In this document: piece by piece, positions 39,084 to 48,263 of the stretch
Position numbering within the stretch: the first letter of the stretch is position 1
How the letters are laid out: each line of letters opens with the position of its first letter
Assembly (NCBI RefSeq): GCF_003987315.1
Contig: NZ_PIPI01000001.1
Location: forward strand, 124,001-188,000
DNA from: Aliidiomarina haloalkalitolerans
GTDB taxonomy: Bacteria > Pseudomonadota > Gammaproteobacteria > Enterobacterales > Alteromonadaceae
Reading direction: 5' to 3'
DNA: 64,000 nucleotides
Program-made: the position numbers and the translations under genes
The notes under the pieces: model-generated
Seen by the model: the letters and a program-made list of their open reading frames with translations, nothing else
Told to the model about the DNA's origin: nothing
Database searches by the model: none

Positions 39084-39563
39084 TTAAGAAGGCTCAGGCT
39101 GATAGCCATGATCTTCAAGTAATTCGTTCCCCATGGCTGCGTCCCGAGCCAAGACATCACAACGTTCATTCTCTGGGTGGCCAGCGTGGCCTTTCACCCA
39201 ATGCCAACGCACTTCGTGGCGCGCTTGTGCGGCGTCAAGGCGTTGCCACAAGTCGACATTTTTGACGGGTTTCTTTTGGCTGGTGCGAAAATTGTTTCGT
39301 TTCCAACCCGCAAGCCAACGGGTGATGCCTTGACGGACATATTCACTGTCGGTCCAGAGGTCAACTGAGCAAGGGCGTTTTAACGACTCTAAGGCAATAG
39401 CTGCTGCTAATAGCTCCATGCGGTTATTGGTGGTGAGCCGATAACCGGCTGCCAGTTCTTTTTCGTTTTTGCCGGCTTGTAAAACAATGCCGTAGCCGCC
39501 AGGGCCCGGATTACCAAGGCAAGAGCCATCGGTATAGATAGTTACGAGTGTCTTTTGAGTCAT
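39084..39563 (-). CDS. rnhA: Ribonuclease HI
   Basis: Cleaves RNA in RNA-DNA hybrids, removing primers and R-loops. 159 residues (E. coli 155). Active-site carboxylates are in [17 protein letters not shown] (Asp), [11 protein letters not shown] (Glu), [11 protein letters not shown] (Asp) and [13 protein letters not shown] (Asp), with His in [10 protein letters not shown]. Divergent from dnaQ with 115 bases between starts, an arrangement shared with E. coli. Confidence 0.98.
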   Translation of the reverse strand: MTQKTLVTIYTDGSCLGNPGPGGYGIVLQAGKNEKELAAGYRLTTNNRMELLAAAIALESLKRPCSVDLWTDSEYVRQGITRWLAGWKRNNFRTSQKKPVKNVDLWQRLDAAQARHEVRWHWVKGHAGHPENERCDVLARDAAMGNELLEDHGYQPEPS

Positions 39564-39678
39564 GGAAATAACTTATGGTTATGGCTACGGTGCTTTGTTT
39601 TTTGCTAGCGACCCGCTAATATGCCTCTACAGAATTAGTGCAAGAGTATAAGGTTTCGACCGCAAGGGCAAAATAACA

Positions 39679-40431
39679 ATGACACAGGTGCAGCCAGCAA
39701 CAATGGATCAATTCGCGGAACATTTTATTCCGGGGAAACGCCAAATTGTTTTAGATACAGAAACAACCGGGATTAACCCTGCGGAAGGGCACCGGGTGAT
39801 TGAGATTGGCTGTGTGGAAATGGTCGGCCGCAAGCTGACTGGTAATCATTTTCATGTCTATCTGAATCCGCAACGTTTTGTTGAAGAAGAAGCCATTCGC
39901 GTTCACGGTATCACCAATGAATTTCTTGCCGACAAACCGGTCTTTGCCCAGGTCGTTGACGATTTCCTTGAATTTATCCGAGATGCCGAACTCGTCATTC
40001 ACAATGCACCGTTTGACGTCGGTTTCTTGAATCATGAGTTGCAACTCATCGGTAGTCACAAAGGCAAGCTAGAAGACTACGCGAGTGTTTTCGATACCCT
40101 GAGTTTTGCCCGCGAGCAATTCCCGGGTCAGCGCAATAGTCTTGATGCGTTGTGTAAACGCTTCGATGTTGAAAACGGACACCGAACATTGCACGGTGCT
40201 TTGCTCGATGCGGAAATTCTTGCCGATGTTTATTTGCTGATGACCGGTGGGCAACGGAAGTTGTTCCAAGCGAGTCAACAGCAACAACAGCAGTCAGGCG
40301 GTGAGCAAATTAAACGGGTTGATGGCGCCGCAGCAGGCTTAAAAGTCATTCCAGCATCGCCGGCAGAGTTACAAGCTCACCAGCAGTATTTGCAGGGGAT
40401 TCTCGCTGACGCGCCAGAAAAACATTGGTGA
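39679..40431 (+). CDS. dnaQ: DNA polymerase III epsilon subunit (proofreading exonuclease)
   Basis: 3'-5' exonuclease of the replicative polymerase. 250 residues (E. coli 243). DEDDh motifs: IVLDTETTGINP (Exo I), VIHNAPFDVGFLNHEL (Exo II), and HGALLDAEILADVYLLMTGG (Exo III with the His). The C-terminal tail has a poly-Gln run (QQQQQQ) and the polymerase-binding segment. It is followed by the tRNA-Asp cluster, as in E. coli (dnaQ-aspV). Confidence 0.97.
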   Translation: MTQVQPATMDQFAEHFIPGKRQIVLDTETTGINPAEGHRVIEIGCVEMVGRKLTGNHFHVYLNPQRFVEEEAIRVHGITNEFLADKPVFAQVVDDFLEFIRDAELVIHNAPFDVGFLNHELQLIGSHKGKLEDYASVFDTLSFAREQFPGQRNSLDALCKRFDVENGHRTLHGALLDAEILADVYLLMTGGQRKLFQASQQQQQQSGGEQIKRVDGAAAGLKVIPASPAELQAHQQYLQGILADAPEKHW

Positions 40432-40518
40432 TTGGTTAAACGAGCGCCACTTCGCGCTGCTTTTTTCTGCAATTGGCTTAAACGTGAGCAAACGAGCCAA
40501 AAAGTGTGAAAAAAGGGG

Positions 40519-40547
40519 TTGACTCAGAAGTGTCTCCCTCGTATTAT
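40519..40547 (+). promoter_or_regulatory. Strong promoter of the tRNA-Asp cluster
   Basis: TTGACT (40519-40524) and TATTAT (40542-40547) with a 17-base spacer, followed by a GC-rich discriminator (CCTCGCCGCG). That discriminator is typical of stable-RNA promoters under stringent control. Confidence 0.85.
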
Positions 40548-40604
40548 CCTCGCCGCGTTGAGGGGAACAGCAAAAAGCAGTTTCTACAACGTTACTTGAC
40601 GGAT

Positions 40605-40681
40605 GGAGCGGTAGTTCAGTTGGTTAGAATACCGGCCTGTCACGCCGGGGGTCGCGGGTTCGAGTCCCGTCCGCTCCGCCA
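40605..40681 (+). tRNA. tRNA-Asp (GTC), copy 1
   Basis: 77 bases including encoded CCA. Acceptor stem GGAGCGG pairs with CCGCTCC, D-loop AGTTGGTTAGA, anticodon GTC in CCTGTCACG, T-arm GGGTTCGAGTCCC. Nearly identical to E. coli tRNA-Asp. Identical to copies 2 and 3. Confidence 0.98.
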
Positions 40682-40732
40682 TTTTCAAGTTTCGTTGTGT
40701 ACCTTTTTCATCTCTTCAAGCAGTCTTGTCGT

Positions 40733-40809
40733 GGAGCGGTAGTTCAGTTGGTTAGAATACCGGCCTGTCACGCCGGGGGTCGCGGGTTCGAGTCCCGTCC
40801 GCTCCGCCA
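40733..40809 (+). tRNA. tRNA-Asp (GTC), copy 2
   Basis: Identical in sequence to copy 1, 51 bases after it. CCA is encoded. No separate promoter seen in the spacer. Confidence 0.98.
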
Positions 40810-40896
40810 TTTAGACAAGACACCCATGATAGAAAATCTGAACTGCCTCTTTCTGTCATGGTCACCACACTGAGTGTATTTACACTTTGTGACAAT

Positions 40897-40973
40897 GGAG
40901 CGGTAGTTCAGTTGGTTAGAATACCGGCCTGTCACGCCGGGGGTCGCGGGTTCGAGTCCCGTCCGCTCCGCCA
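40897..40973 (+). tRNA. tRNA-Asp (GTC), copy 3
   Basis: Identical to copies 1 and 2, 87 bases after copy 2. The spacer holds an inverted repeat (AGTGTA TT TACACT, 40873-40886) directly before it, possibly a processing stem. Confidence 0.98.
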
Positions 40974-41008
40974 TTTCTTTTGTTATTTCCTTTTATTTTC
41001 AAAGCATT

Positions 41009-41037
41009 AAACGCCGCTCGGTGGTTTATTATTTTTC
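41009..41037 (+). terminator. Possible weak terminator after the tRNA cluster
   Basis: AAACGCC (41009-41015) can pair with GGTGGTTT (41020-41027) with one bulge and a G-U pair, followed by ATTATTTTTC. Stem is imperfect. Confidence 0.3.
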
Positions 41038-41145
41038 TTGTCTGCAAGCTGTCATTGCGGGTGACACCTGTGTTGCTTTGAGGCACAATGCAAAGTCTTC
41101 GGTTAAAACTAAAACAGTAAAATAAAAACGACGAATTAGGACATC

Positions 41146-44100
41146 ATGAGCTCTCCGGCGTTTGTACATTTACGCATTCATAGCGACTTTTCCATGGTTG
41201 ACGGCTTAGCGAAAGTGAAGCCGATATGCCAACGTGTGGCTGCTTTAGAAATGCCTGCTATGGCATTAACCGACGAAATGAACCTGTGTGGTTTAGTGCG
41301 TTACTATCAAACCGCACGCGGGCTCGGCATTAAGCCAATTATTGGTTGTGACTTGAATGTCCTCTCGGACAGTTGGCCAGAAGAGCCATTTCGCCTTACC
41401 GCATTAGCTATGAATGAGCAGGGCTACAAGCATTTAACTGAGCTCATTTCTGCTGCCTATCAACGTGGCCATCGCGCCGGAAAACCCTGTATTGACCAAG
41501 AATGGCTTGCTACTTGGGGCGAAGGTATCTTGTTGCTATCTGGCAGCAAAGACGGCGATATAGGGCGTGCCATTTTGCGTAATCAGCGCAAGCCATTACA
41601 GCAAAGTGTAGAATTTTATCAGCAACATTTCCCTGACCGATTTTATCTAGAGCTGACCCGAACAGGGCGCGCGGATGAAGAGCGTTATGTGCATGCGGCG
41701 GTCGAGCTTGCTGCAGAGTCTGACTTACCTGTTGTAGCGACCAACGCAGTGGTATTTCTTGAGGCGGACGACTTTGAAGCCCATGAAATTCGTGTCGCGA
41801 TTCATGACAGTTACACATTAGCAGACCCGCGTCGTCCGCAACGCTATAGCCGCCAGCAATACTTGCGCAGCAGCGACGAGATGCAAGCCCTGTTTGCCGA
41901 TATTCCCCAAGCGTTAGCGAACACGGTGGAAATTGCCCGTCGCTGTAATGTGACTGTGCGTCTGAATGAATATTTTTTGCCGAACTTCCCGACCGGTGGT
42001 TTAACCGAAGACGAATATTTGGTGAAAAAGTCGCAAGAGGGTCTCGAGGAGCGGCTGGAGTTTCTGTTTCCTGACCCGGAAGTGCGTGCGGCGAAGCGCG
42101 GCGAGTACGATGAGCGTTTAGCGATTGAGTTAGAAGTTATTAATAACATGGGTTTCCCCGGTTATTTCTTAATCGTTATGGAATTTATTCAGTGGAGTAA
42201 AGACAACGGTATTCCGGTCGGTCCAGGACGTGGTTCGGGGGCCGGTTCATTAGTGGCTTATGCGCTGAAAATTACCGATCTCGACCCGCTGGAATTTGAC
42301 CTACTTTTCGAACGTTTCTTGAACCCTGAACGGGTTTCGATGCCGGACTTCGACGTCGACTTTTGTATGGATCGCCGTGATGAAGTCATCGATCACGTCG
42401 CCGAGCTATACGGTCGCGAAGCGGTATCACAGATTATTACCTTTGGAACCATGGCAGCGAAGGCCGTGGTGCGTGACGTTGGCCGGGTATTGGGACACCC
42501 CTACGGATTCGTTGATCGGATATCTAAGCTGATTCCGCCGACGCCGGGTATGACCTTGGCGCAGGCTTTTGAAGAAGAGCCGCGATTACCTGAGCTGTAC
42601 GACAGCGACGACGAAGTGCGTGAAGTTATTGACATGGCGCGTCGGCTTGAAGGGGTTACCCGTAACGCGGGGAAACACGCCGGTGGGGTGGTCATTGCAC
42701 CAACCAAGATTACCGATTTCACGCCGCTTTATTGTGACTCTGAAGGTAAGTTCCCGGTTACCCAGTTTGATAAAAACGATGTCGAAACGGCTGGCTTGGT
42801 CAAGTTCGACTTCCTTGGCTTACGTACCCTGACGATCATTCAGTGGGCGTTGGACATGGTTAATGCTCGACGCCAAGAGAAAAACCAACCTGCCATTCAC
42901 ATTGAATCGATTCCATTAACGGATTCGCGTTGTTTCGACGTTTTGAAACGGGCAGAGACCACCGCGGTATTCCAGCTCGAATCGCGCGGGATGAAAGAGC
43001 TGATCAAGCGTCTTTTGCCGGATAGCTTCGAAGACATTATCGCACTAGTGGCCTTATTCCGACCGGGTCCGCTGCAATCCGGCATGGTTGACAACTTTAT
43101 TGACCGTAAGCATGGTCGCGAAGAAATTTCCTATCCTGACTCCACCTATCAACACGAGAGTTTGAAGCCGATTCTGGAACCAACCTACGGTGTCATTCTT
43201 TATCAAGAACAGGTCATGCAAATTGCTCAGGTACTGGCTGGCTATACCCTCGGTGGCGCTGACTTGTTGCGCCGAGCGATGGGTAAGAAAAAACCTGAAG
43301 AGATGGAAAAACAGCGTAGTGTCTTTGAGCAAGGTGCCGCCGACAATGGCATTGACCCGACACTAGCAATTAAAATCTTTGACCTCGTAGAAAAGTTTGC
43401 TGGCTACGGCTTTAACAAGTCACACTCGGCAGCCTACGCGTTGGTGTCGTATCAAACGTTGTGGATGAAAGTGCATTATCCTGCCGAATTTATGGCGGCG
43501 GTGATGTCTGCCGACATGGACAATACCGACAAAATCGTCACCTTAGTTGACGAATGCGAGCGCATGGGGCTGAAAATTTTGCCGCCGGATGTCAACGTCG
43601 GTCAGCACAAGTTCTCGGTGGATGACGAACGACGTATTATCTATGGCATTGGCGCGATTAAAGGCGTTGGTGAAGGCCCGATTGAATCGATTATCGCCGC
43701 CCGAGATGAAGGCGGTCCATTTAGCGACTTGTTCGACTTCTGTAACCGCGTGGACTTGAAGAAACTCAATCGTCGCGTGCTTGAACGTTTAATTCGGGCC
43801 GGAGCAATGGATCGCCTTGGGCCGCACCGGGCCGCATTGATGGCGTCACTGGACAAAGCAATGCGCCAAGCGGAACAGCACGCACAAGCGGAAGCGGTCG
43901 GCCAAGCTGATCTGTTCGGGGTGTTGGCAAATGAGCCTGAGAACATTGAACACGAATTTGAGCAAGTGCCTGAATGGCCAGAAGCGGTCTGGCTTGAAGG
44001 TGAACGTGATACATTAGGGCTATACTTAACCGGACATCCGGTGAATCGTTATCGCAAAGAGCTCGCCCATTACACCAATAGCCGCTTGGCTGAGGTGGAT

Positions 44101-44694
44101 AAAACCCGCAAAGGTGAGCAGGTTGCCGTAGCTGGCTTAGTTCTGGACGCTCGCTCAATGGTCAATAAAAAAGGCCAACGCTGGGGCTTGTTGACCATCG
44201 ACGATAAAAGCGCACGTTTAGAGGTGCGTTTGTTTAATCGTGAGTTTGAACAATATGAAGCGCTGTTAGAAAAAGACCAAATTCTCTGGATAAAAGGAGA
44301 GGTACGATTTGATTCTTTCAGCGGTGGCAATACAATGACCGCAAGCGAAGTGATGACGCTCGAACAAGCGCGGGCACAATATGTGCGTGCATTGGCGTTA
44401 ACACTCGACTTCAGTAGCCCAGTTGAACGTGAAGAAAATGCTGGAGGAAGTCGCACTAAGATTGCATATCAGCCGCCGAATGGCAGCTTGAGTGAACGGC
44501 AGCTTACTGAAATAATTAGGGTTTTACGCGAAGCTCCGCGAGGAACCTGTCCTGTGCACTTGTATTGCCGGATTGCCGGCGCGGAAGCACGACTCGAAGT
44601 TGGCAGTGACTGGTTTATTGAACCAAGTGACGATGTCATCTATGAATTAAATTTGCAGTTGGGCAGTGAAAACGTCCGACTGTGCTTTGAATAA
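41146..44694 (+). CDS. dnaE: DNA polymerase III alpha subunit
   Basis: Catalytic subunit of the replicative DNA polymerase. 1182 residues (E. coli 1160). N-terminal PHP domain ([20 protein letters not shown]), polymerase palm with catalytic Asp in [13 protein letters not shown] (near residue 400) and a third Asp near [38 protein letters not shown] fingers, a helix-hairpin-helix part, an OB fold (about 1000-1085, [20 protein letters not shown]), and a C-terminal tau-binding region. Ribosome site AGGAC lies before the ATG. accA follows after 16 bases, as in E. coli. Confidence 0.98.
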   Translation: MSSPAFVHLRIHSDFSMVDGLAKVKPICQRVAALEMPAMALTDEMNLCGLVRYYQTARGLGIKPIIGCDLNVLSDSWPEEPFRLTALAMNEQGYKHLTELISAAYQRGHRAGKPCIDQEWLATWGEGILLLSGSKDGDIGRAILRNQRKPLQQSVEFYQQHFPDRFYLELTRTGRADEERYVHAAVELAAESDLPVVATNAVVFLEADDFEAHEIRVAIHDSYTLADPRRPQRYSRQQYLRSSDEMQALFADIPQALANTVEIARRCNVTVRLNEYFLPNFPTGGLTEDEYLVKKSQEGLEERLEFLFPDPEVRAAKRGEYDERLAIELEVINNMGFPGYFLIVMEFIQWSKDNGIPVGPGRGSGAGSLVAYALKITDLDPLEFDLLFERFLNPERVSMPDFDVDFCMDRRDEVIDHVAELYGREAVSQIITFGTMAAKAVVRDVGRVLGHPYGFVDRISKLIPPTPGMTLAQAFEEEPRLPELYDSDDEVREVIDMARRLEGVTRNAGKHAGGVVIAPTKITDFTPLYCDSEGKFPVTQFDKNDVETAGLVKFDFLGLRTLTIIQWALDMVNARRQEKNQPAIHIESIPLTDSRCFDVLKRAETTAVFQLESRGMKELIKRLLPDSFEDIIALVALFRPGPLQSGMVDNFIDRKHGREEISYPDSTYQHESLKPILEPTYGVILYQEQVMQIAQVLAGYTLGGADLLRRAMGKKKPEEMEKQRSVFEQGAADNGIDPTLAIKIFDLVEKFAGYGFNKSHSAAYALVSYQTLWMKVHYPAEFMAAVMSADMDNTDKIVTLVDECERMGLKILPPDVNVGQHKFSVDDERRIIYGIGAIKGVGEGPIESIIAARDEGGPFSDLFDFCNRVDLKKLNRRVLERLIRAGAMDRLGPHRAALMASLDKAMRQAEQHAQAEAVGQADLFGVLANEPENIEHEFEQVPEWPEAVWLEGERDTLGLYLTGHPVNRYRKELAHYTNSRLAEVDKTRKGEQVAVAGLVLDARSMVNKKGQRWGLLTIDDKSARLEVRLFNREFEQYEALLEKDQILWIKGEVRFDSFSGGNTMTASEVMTLEQARAQYVRALALTLDFSSPVEREENAGGSRTKIAYQPPNGSLSERQLTEIIRVLREAPRGTCPVHLYCRIAGAEARLEVGSDWFIEPSDDVIYELNLQLGSENVRLCFE

Positions 44695-44710
44695 GTACTG
44701 GAAACCACGC

Positions 44711-45667
44711 ATGAATCTAAATTTCTTAGAGTTTGAAAAGCCCATTGCTGAGTTAGAAGCACAAATTGATGAACTTCGCGCAGTGGGCGCTAAAGGTGGT
44801 CTGGATATCGATTTAGAGAAGGAAGTCACGCAACTGCAGAAGAAGCGTGGCGAGCTCATTGAGAAAATTTTTAGTGACCTCGGCGCTTGGCAAGTTGCCC
44901 AGCTAGCGCGTCATCCGTTGCGCCCATACACACTCGATTACATCAACCTAATGTTCACCGAATTTGATGAGCTTGCAGGTGACCGAGCGTTTGCGGACGA
45001 CAAAGCCATTGTCGGCGGCGTTGCGCGCCTCGATGGCAAGCCGGTGATGGTGATTGGTCAGCAAAAAGGCCGGGAAACTAAAGAAAAGGTTCGCCGCAAC
45101 TTCGGCATGCCGAAGCCAGAAGGGTACCGCAAAGCGCTACGTCTGATGGAAATGGCTGAACGTTTTAAAATGCCAATTGTGACCTTTATTGACACGCCAG
45201 GTGCATATCCGGGTATCGGTGCTGAAGAGCGTGGTCAAAGTGAAGCTATTGCGCGTAACTTAAAAGTTATGGCGCGTTTGCGTGTGCCGATTGTCTGTAC
45301 TGTGATTGGTGAAGGTGGTTCGGGTGGCGCATTGGCAATTGGCGTGGGTGACCGTGTGAACATGCTGCAATACAGTACTTACTCGGTTATTTCTCCAGAA
45401 GGTTGTGCTTCAATTTTGTGGAAAAGCGCAACCAAAGCCGAATTGGCCGCTGAGGCCATGGGTGTAACCGCCCAGCGCTCATTGGAGCTTGGCTTAATTG
45501 ACAAAATTGTCGAAGAGCCACTCGGTGGTGCGCACCGCGACTACAAAACCATTGCTGCCCGTTTACAGCAGCGCATTCGCGATGACTTAGCGAGCTTGTC
45601 GGGTTTATCTGCCGATGAGCTACTCGAGCAACGTTATCAAAAGCTGATGTCCTTCGGTTACGTTTAA
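44711..45667 (+). CDS. accA: Acetyl-CoA carboxylase carboxyltransferase alpha subunit
   Basis: With AccD, moves the carboxyl group from biotin to acetyl-CoA, the first step of fatty acid synthesis. 318 residues (E. coli 319). The ATG at 44711 gives [20 protein letters not shown], matching the family start; the longer frame from 44666 overlaps dnaE and is rejected. Core motifs [36 protein letters not shown] and [15 protein letters not shown] are intact. Sits between dnaE and tilS. Confidence 0.98.
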   Translation: MNLNFLEFEKPIAELEAQIDELRAVGAKGGLDIDLEKEVTQLQKKRGELIEKIFSDLGAWQVAQLARHPLRPYTLDYINLMFTEFDELAGDRAFADDKAIVGGVARLDGKPVMVIGQQKGRETKEKVRRNFGMPKPEGYRKALRLMEMAERFKMPIVTFIDTPGAYPGIGAEERGQSEAIARNLKVMARLRVPIVCTVIGEGGSGGALAIGVGDRVNMLQYSTYSVISPEGCASILWKSATKAELAAEAMGVTAQRSLELGLIDKIVEEPLGGAHRDYKTIAARLQQRIRDDLASLSGLSADELLEQRYQKLMSFGYV

Positions 45668-45682
45668 AAAAAGGGATCTCGC

Positions 45683-46696
45683 ATGGCGCAAACTGCGTCA
45701 CCGACAGGGGTAACGCCTGCGGATTTATACCCACTCTATGTGCAATTGCTGACGTCGTTGGATTTACCAGCGGGTCAGCAAATTGTTGTGGCGTTAGGTG
45801 GCGGTGCCGATTCGCAAACGGTGTTCGACTTAACGCTGCGTTTTCGCCAAGACTTTCCCGATTACCAGTACCTCGCCATTCATCTCGATCATTACTTTCA
45901 TCCGGACTCGCCGCAGTGGGCTGAGTTTTTGCGAAATTATTGCCAACAAGCTGAAATAGACCACATTGTTGAAGCCATTGATGTGCCGACCGGGAAACGA
46001 CTGAGCAAAGAAGAGCAAGGGCGCAATGCGCGCTATCAACGCTTAGCGGAACTCACGGACGAAAATGCAATTATTCTGCTCGGACAACATCGCACGGACC
46101 AAGTTGAAACCTTATTCTTACAGCTGAAACGGGGCGCCGGGCCGAAAGGACTCGCAGGAATGCAGGCAGTAGCGCCGTTTCGAGGTCAGCGACGGTTAGT
46201 CCGACCCTTGTTGACGGTGACGAAAGCCCAGATCTATGACTATGCGCATGCACATGGTGTTGGTTGGATTGAAGATGATACCAATCAGGACACGCGAATT
46301 GAGCGAAACTTTTTCCGCCATGTGATTATTCCGCAAATTGAAGCTCGGTTTCCTGCCTTTCAAGCGACTGCCGCGCGCTCAGCTGCTTTTTGTGGTGAGC
46401 AAACTGAATTGCTCGATCAATTACTCGCTGACAAGCTTGCAAGCTATCAAACAGCCGATGGTTGGTTAGAGCTTCGTGATTGGTGGTCGTGGGATGAGAA
46501 GATGCAACGCGCTATGCTCCGTGCTTGGCTCGATGGTCATGCAGTGACGTTGCCGAGCGCAGCGATTCTCCATGAATTACAAACCCAAATTCAGCGCAGC
46601 CATAGTGGTAAGCAAGTTCGCGTGCGCTGGAGTGGAGTCGAAGTTTATCGCCAACAGAGGTGGTTAAAAATTAACCAGTTATTTAAGTCTGCCTAG
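45683..46696 (+). CDS. tilS: tRNA(Ile)-lysidine synthase, short form with altered PP-loop
   Basis: Adds lysine to C34 of tRNA-Ile2 (CAU) so that it reads AUA; essential in most bacteria. 337 residues against about 430 in E. coli. The PP-loop ATPase motif, SGGxDS in most members, reads GGGADS at 39-44 (S39G). The downstream LGQHRTDQVETLFLQLKRG and IEDDTNQDTRIERNFFRHVI motifs match the family well. The middle TilS domain is present (about 225-335) but the C-terminal domain of the long type seems absent or very reduced. Position after accA agrees with gammaproteobacterial order. Activity is inferred; context supports it. Confidence 0.9.
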   Translation: MAQTASPTGVTPADLYPLYVQLLTSLDLPAGQQIVVALGGGADSQTVFDLTLRFRQDFPDYQYLAIHLDHYFHPDSPQWAEFLRNYCQQAEIDHIVEAIDVPTGKRLSKEEQGRNARYQRLAELTDENAIILLGQHRTDQVETLFLQLKRGAGPKGLAGMQAVAPFRGQRRLVRPLLTVTKAQIYDYAHAHGVGWIEDDTNQDTRIERNFFRHVIIPQIEARFPAFQATAARSAAFCGEQTELLDQLLADKLASYQTADGWLELRDWWSWDEKMQRAMLRAWLDGHAVTLPSAAILHELQTQIQRSHSGKQVRVRWSGVEVYRQQRWLKINQLFKSA

Positions 46697-47037
46697 TTTT
46701 CGCTAGAAAAACGACTTTCAGCGACCGACTGCACATTCTTTGGAATAAATTTTCGCTTGCATGGTTTATACTTACGCAAGCTATTTAACTTTATTATTAA
46801 TTTATTAGTTTTTTGTGAACTATCACTTCGGTTTCGGTCGTAATAGACACATATTGATGACAGAACGATCAGATCCGTTATAAAAATAGATAGCGCAAGA
46901 CTAATTTGTACAACATATATGTACACCATAGACGCACAACTTATAGCGTAGAAAAATAATAGGTCAGCGACCAACGGCAGCGGCTGTGAATTCCATGCAG
47001 CGTTAGGGACTCCATTCTAATCACGGTTACACAATCC
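46697..47037. other. AT-rich intergenic stretch between tilS and the RND operon
   Basis: 341 bases visibly richer in A and T than the flanking genes. It holds a stem GCTTGC (46755-46760)/GCAAGC (46776-46781), an operator-like pair TGTACA N7 TGTACA (46907-46925), and a minus-strand frame (46693-46974, TTG start, about 93 codons, two hydrophobic stretches). I do not call that frame a gene: it has no clear ribosome site and no recognisable family. Confidence 0.5.
46907..46925. promoter_or_regulatory. Operator-like repeat upstream of the RND efflux operon
   Basis: Two copies of the palindrome TGTACA separated by seven bases (ACATATA), 112 bases before the start of the adaptor gene. Shape and place suit a dimeric repressor. 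No regulator gene is adjacent. Confidence 0.4.
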
Positions 47038-48261
47038 ATGGCGATTAAAAAACGACTCATTCTCATACCGGTTTCCATCTTAATTGTGGCGGTTTTTGCG
47101 TACAACATTTTGGCCAATATGCGCCAGGCTCCGCCTCGACAAGCAGCTGAACGGCTACCTGTGTTGGTGGAATATACGCAAGTACAATTCGGTTCGGTGC
47201 AGTTTCAAGTGCCAACCCAAGGGAACGTGATGCCGCGCTTTGCCACGCAACTTACCGCCGAAGTCGGAGGCCGCATTCAATGGGTCTCGCCTAAGTTTGT
47301 CGCCGGTGGTTTCTTTAGTAAAGATGAGGTCTTGCTGCGCATTGATGATTTTGACTATCGAACTGCCGTCGAAGAAGCGAAAGCCAACTTAGCGCGTGCG
47401 CAAGCCATGGTGGCCGAAGAGCGGGCACGTGGGCAAGTCGCAGAAGCAGAATGGCGTTCAATTCAAGCCGGTGAAATTCCTGAGCTGGGTTTACGTCGTC
47501 CGCAGCTCGCTAGTGAATTAGCCAACCTACAATCGGCGCAAGCGCGTTTAGCGCAGGCGGAACGGAATCTCGAACGCACGCAAGTGAAAGCGCCGTTTAA
47601 TGGCGTTTTACAAAGCCGCAATGTCAACCTTGGTCAGTTCATTCCAGCAAATGCCAACATTGGTGCATTCTTTGGCACTGATGTAGCGGAAATTAGGGTG
47701 GCTTTGTCAGAGTTTGATTTATCCTTGCTGCCGGATCTGACCCTACTCAATGACGATGACAAACGGCCAGAAGCGCTGTTGCGCGCTGAAGTTGCCGGCA
47801 ACACTCAGGAGTGGCGAGGCCATTTGATTCGTACTGAAGGTGTCATTGACGCCGACAGTCGTGTGACCTATGCCGTCATTGCCGTCCAAGACCCGTACAA
47901 TTTGCGTAGCGAAGACGAGCGCACGGCATTGCCATTCGGTCGTTTTGTGCGTTTGTATATTCAGGGCATTGAAGTCGAACAACTGATTGAGCTACCGCGT
48001 TATGCAGTCAATAGTAATCAGCAGGTGTGGGTGATTACCCCAGAGCGGACGCTTGAATTGCGCACGGTTGAAGTATTTCGCCGTGATCGCAATGCGGTTT
48101 ACATTCGCGACGGTCTTGCGGACGGTGAACTGGTGATGCTGACTCAACTCGAAAACCCGTTAAATGGTTTGCGCGTACGGATTCCCGGCGAAGCAAATCA
48201 ACATAGTAGCGCGGACGCAGACGCTACAGACGCTAATAGCTCAGCGGCAGACGGAGAATAA
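47038..48261 (+). CDS. RND efflux periplasmic adaptor (membrane fusion protein)
   Basis: Links an inner-membrane RND pump to an outer-membrane channel. 407 residues: N-terminal membrane anchor (about 7-27), barrel-sandwich halves (VPTQGNVMPRFATQLTAEVG near 58 and KAPFNGVLQSRNVNLGQFI near 185), a short alpha-helical hairpin between them (about 105-180), a beta-barrel and an acidic, Ser/Ala-rich tail. No lipobox, so it is held by the transmembrane helix. No ribosome site is obvious. The pump gene begins two bases after its stop. No outer-membrane channel gene follows. Substrate unknown. Confidence 0.92.
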   Translation: MAIKKRLILIPVSILIVAVFAYNILANMRQAPPRQAAERLPVLVEYTQVQFGSVQFQVPTQGNVMPRFATQLTAEVGGRIQWVSPKFVAGGFFSKDEVLLRIDDFDYRTAVEEAKANLARAQAMVAEERARGQVAEAEWRSIQAGEIPELGLRRPQLASELANLQSAQARLAQAERNLERTQVKAPFNGVLQSRNVNLGQFIPANANIGAFFGTDVAEIRVALSEFDLSLLPDLTLLNDDDKRPEALLRAEVAGNTQEWRGHLIRTEGVIDADSRVTYAVIAVQDPYNLRSEDERTALPFGRFVRLYIQGIEVEQLIELPRYAVNSNQQVWVITPERTLELRTVEVFRRDRNAVYIRDGLADGELVMLTQLENPLNGLRVRIPGEANQHSSADADATDANSSAADGE

Positions 48262-48263
48262 TC

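Noticed and set aside
40506-40974. Reading frames across the tRNA-Asp cluster on both strands
   Set aside because: They consist largely of tRNA sequence; the tRNA genes explain the region.
44666-44710. 15-residue extension of AccA overlapping dnaE
   Set aside because: Conserved AccA proteins begin at the M(S/N)LNFL segment; the extension is dnaE sequence in another frame.
46693-46974. Minus-strand frame of 93 codons with two hydrophobic stretches in the AT-rich gap
   Set aside because: TTG start without ribosome site, overlap with the tilS end, no recognisable family. Low-complexity AT-rich DNA gives such frames by chance.
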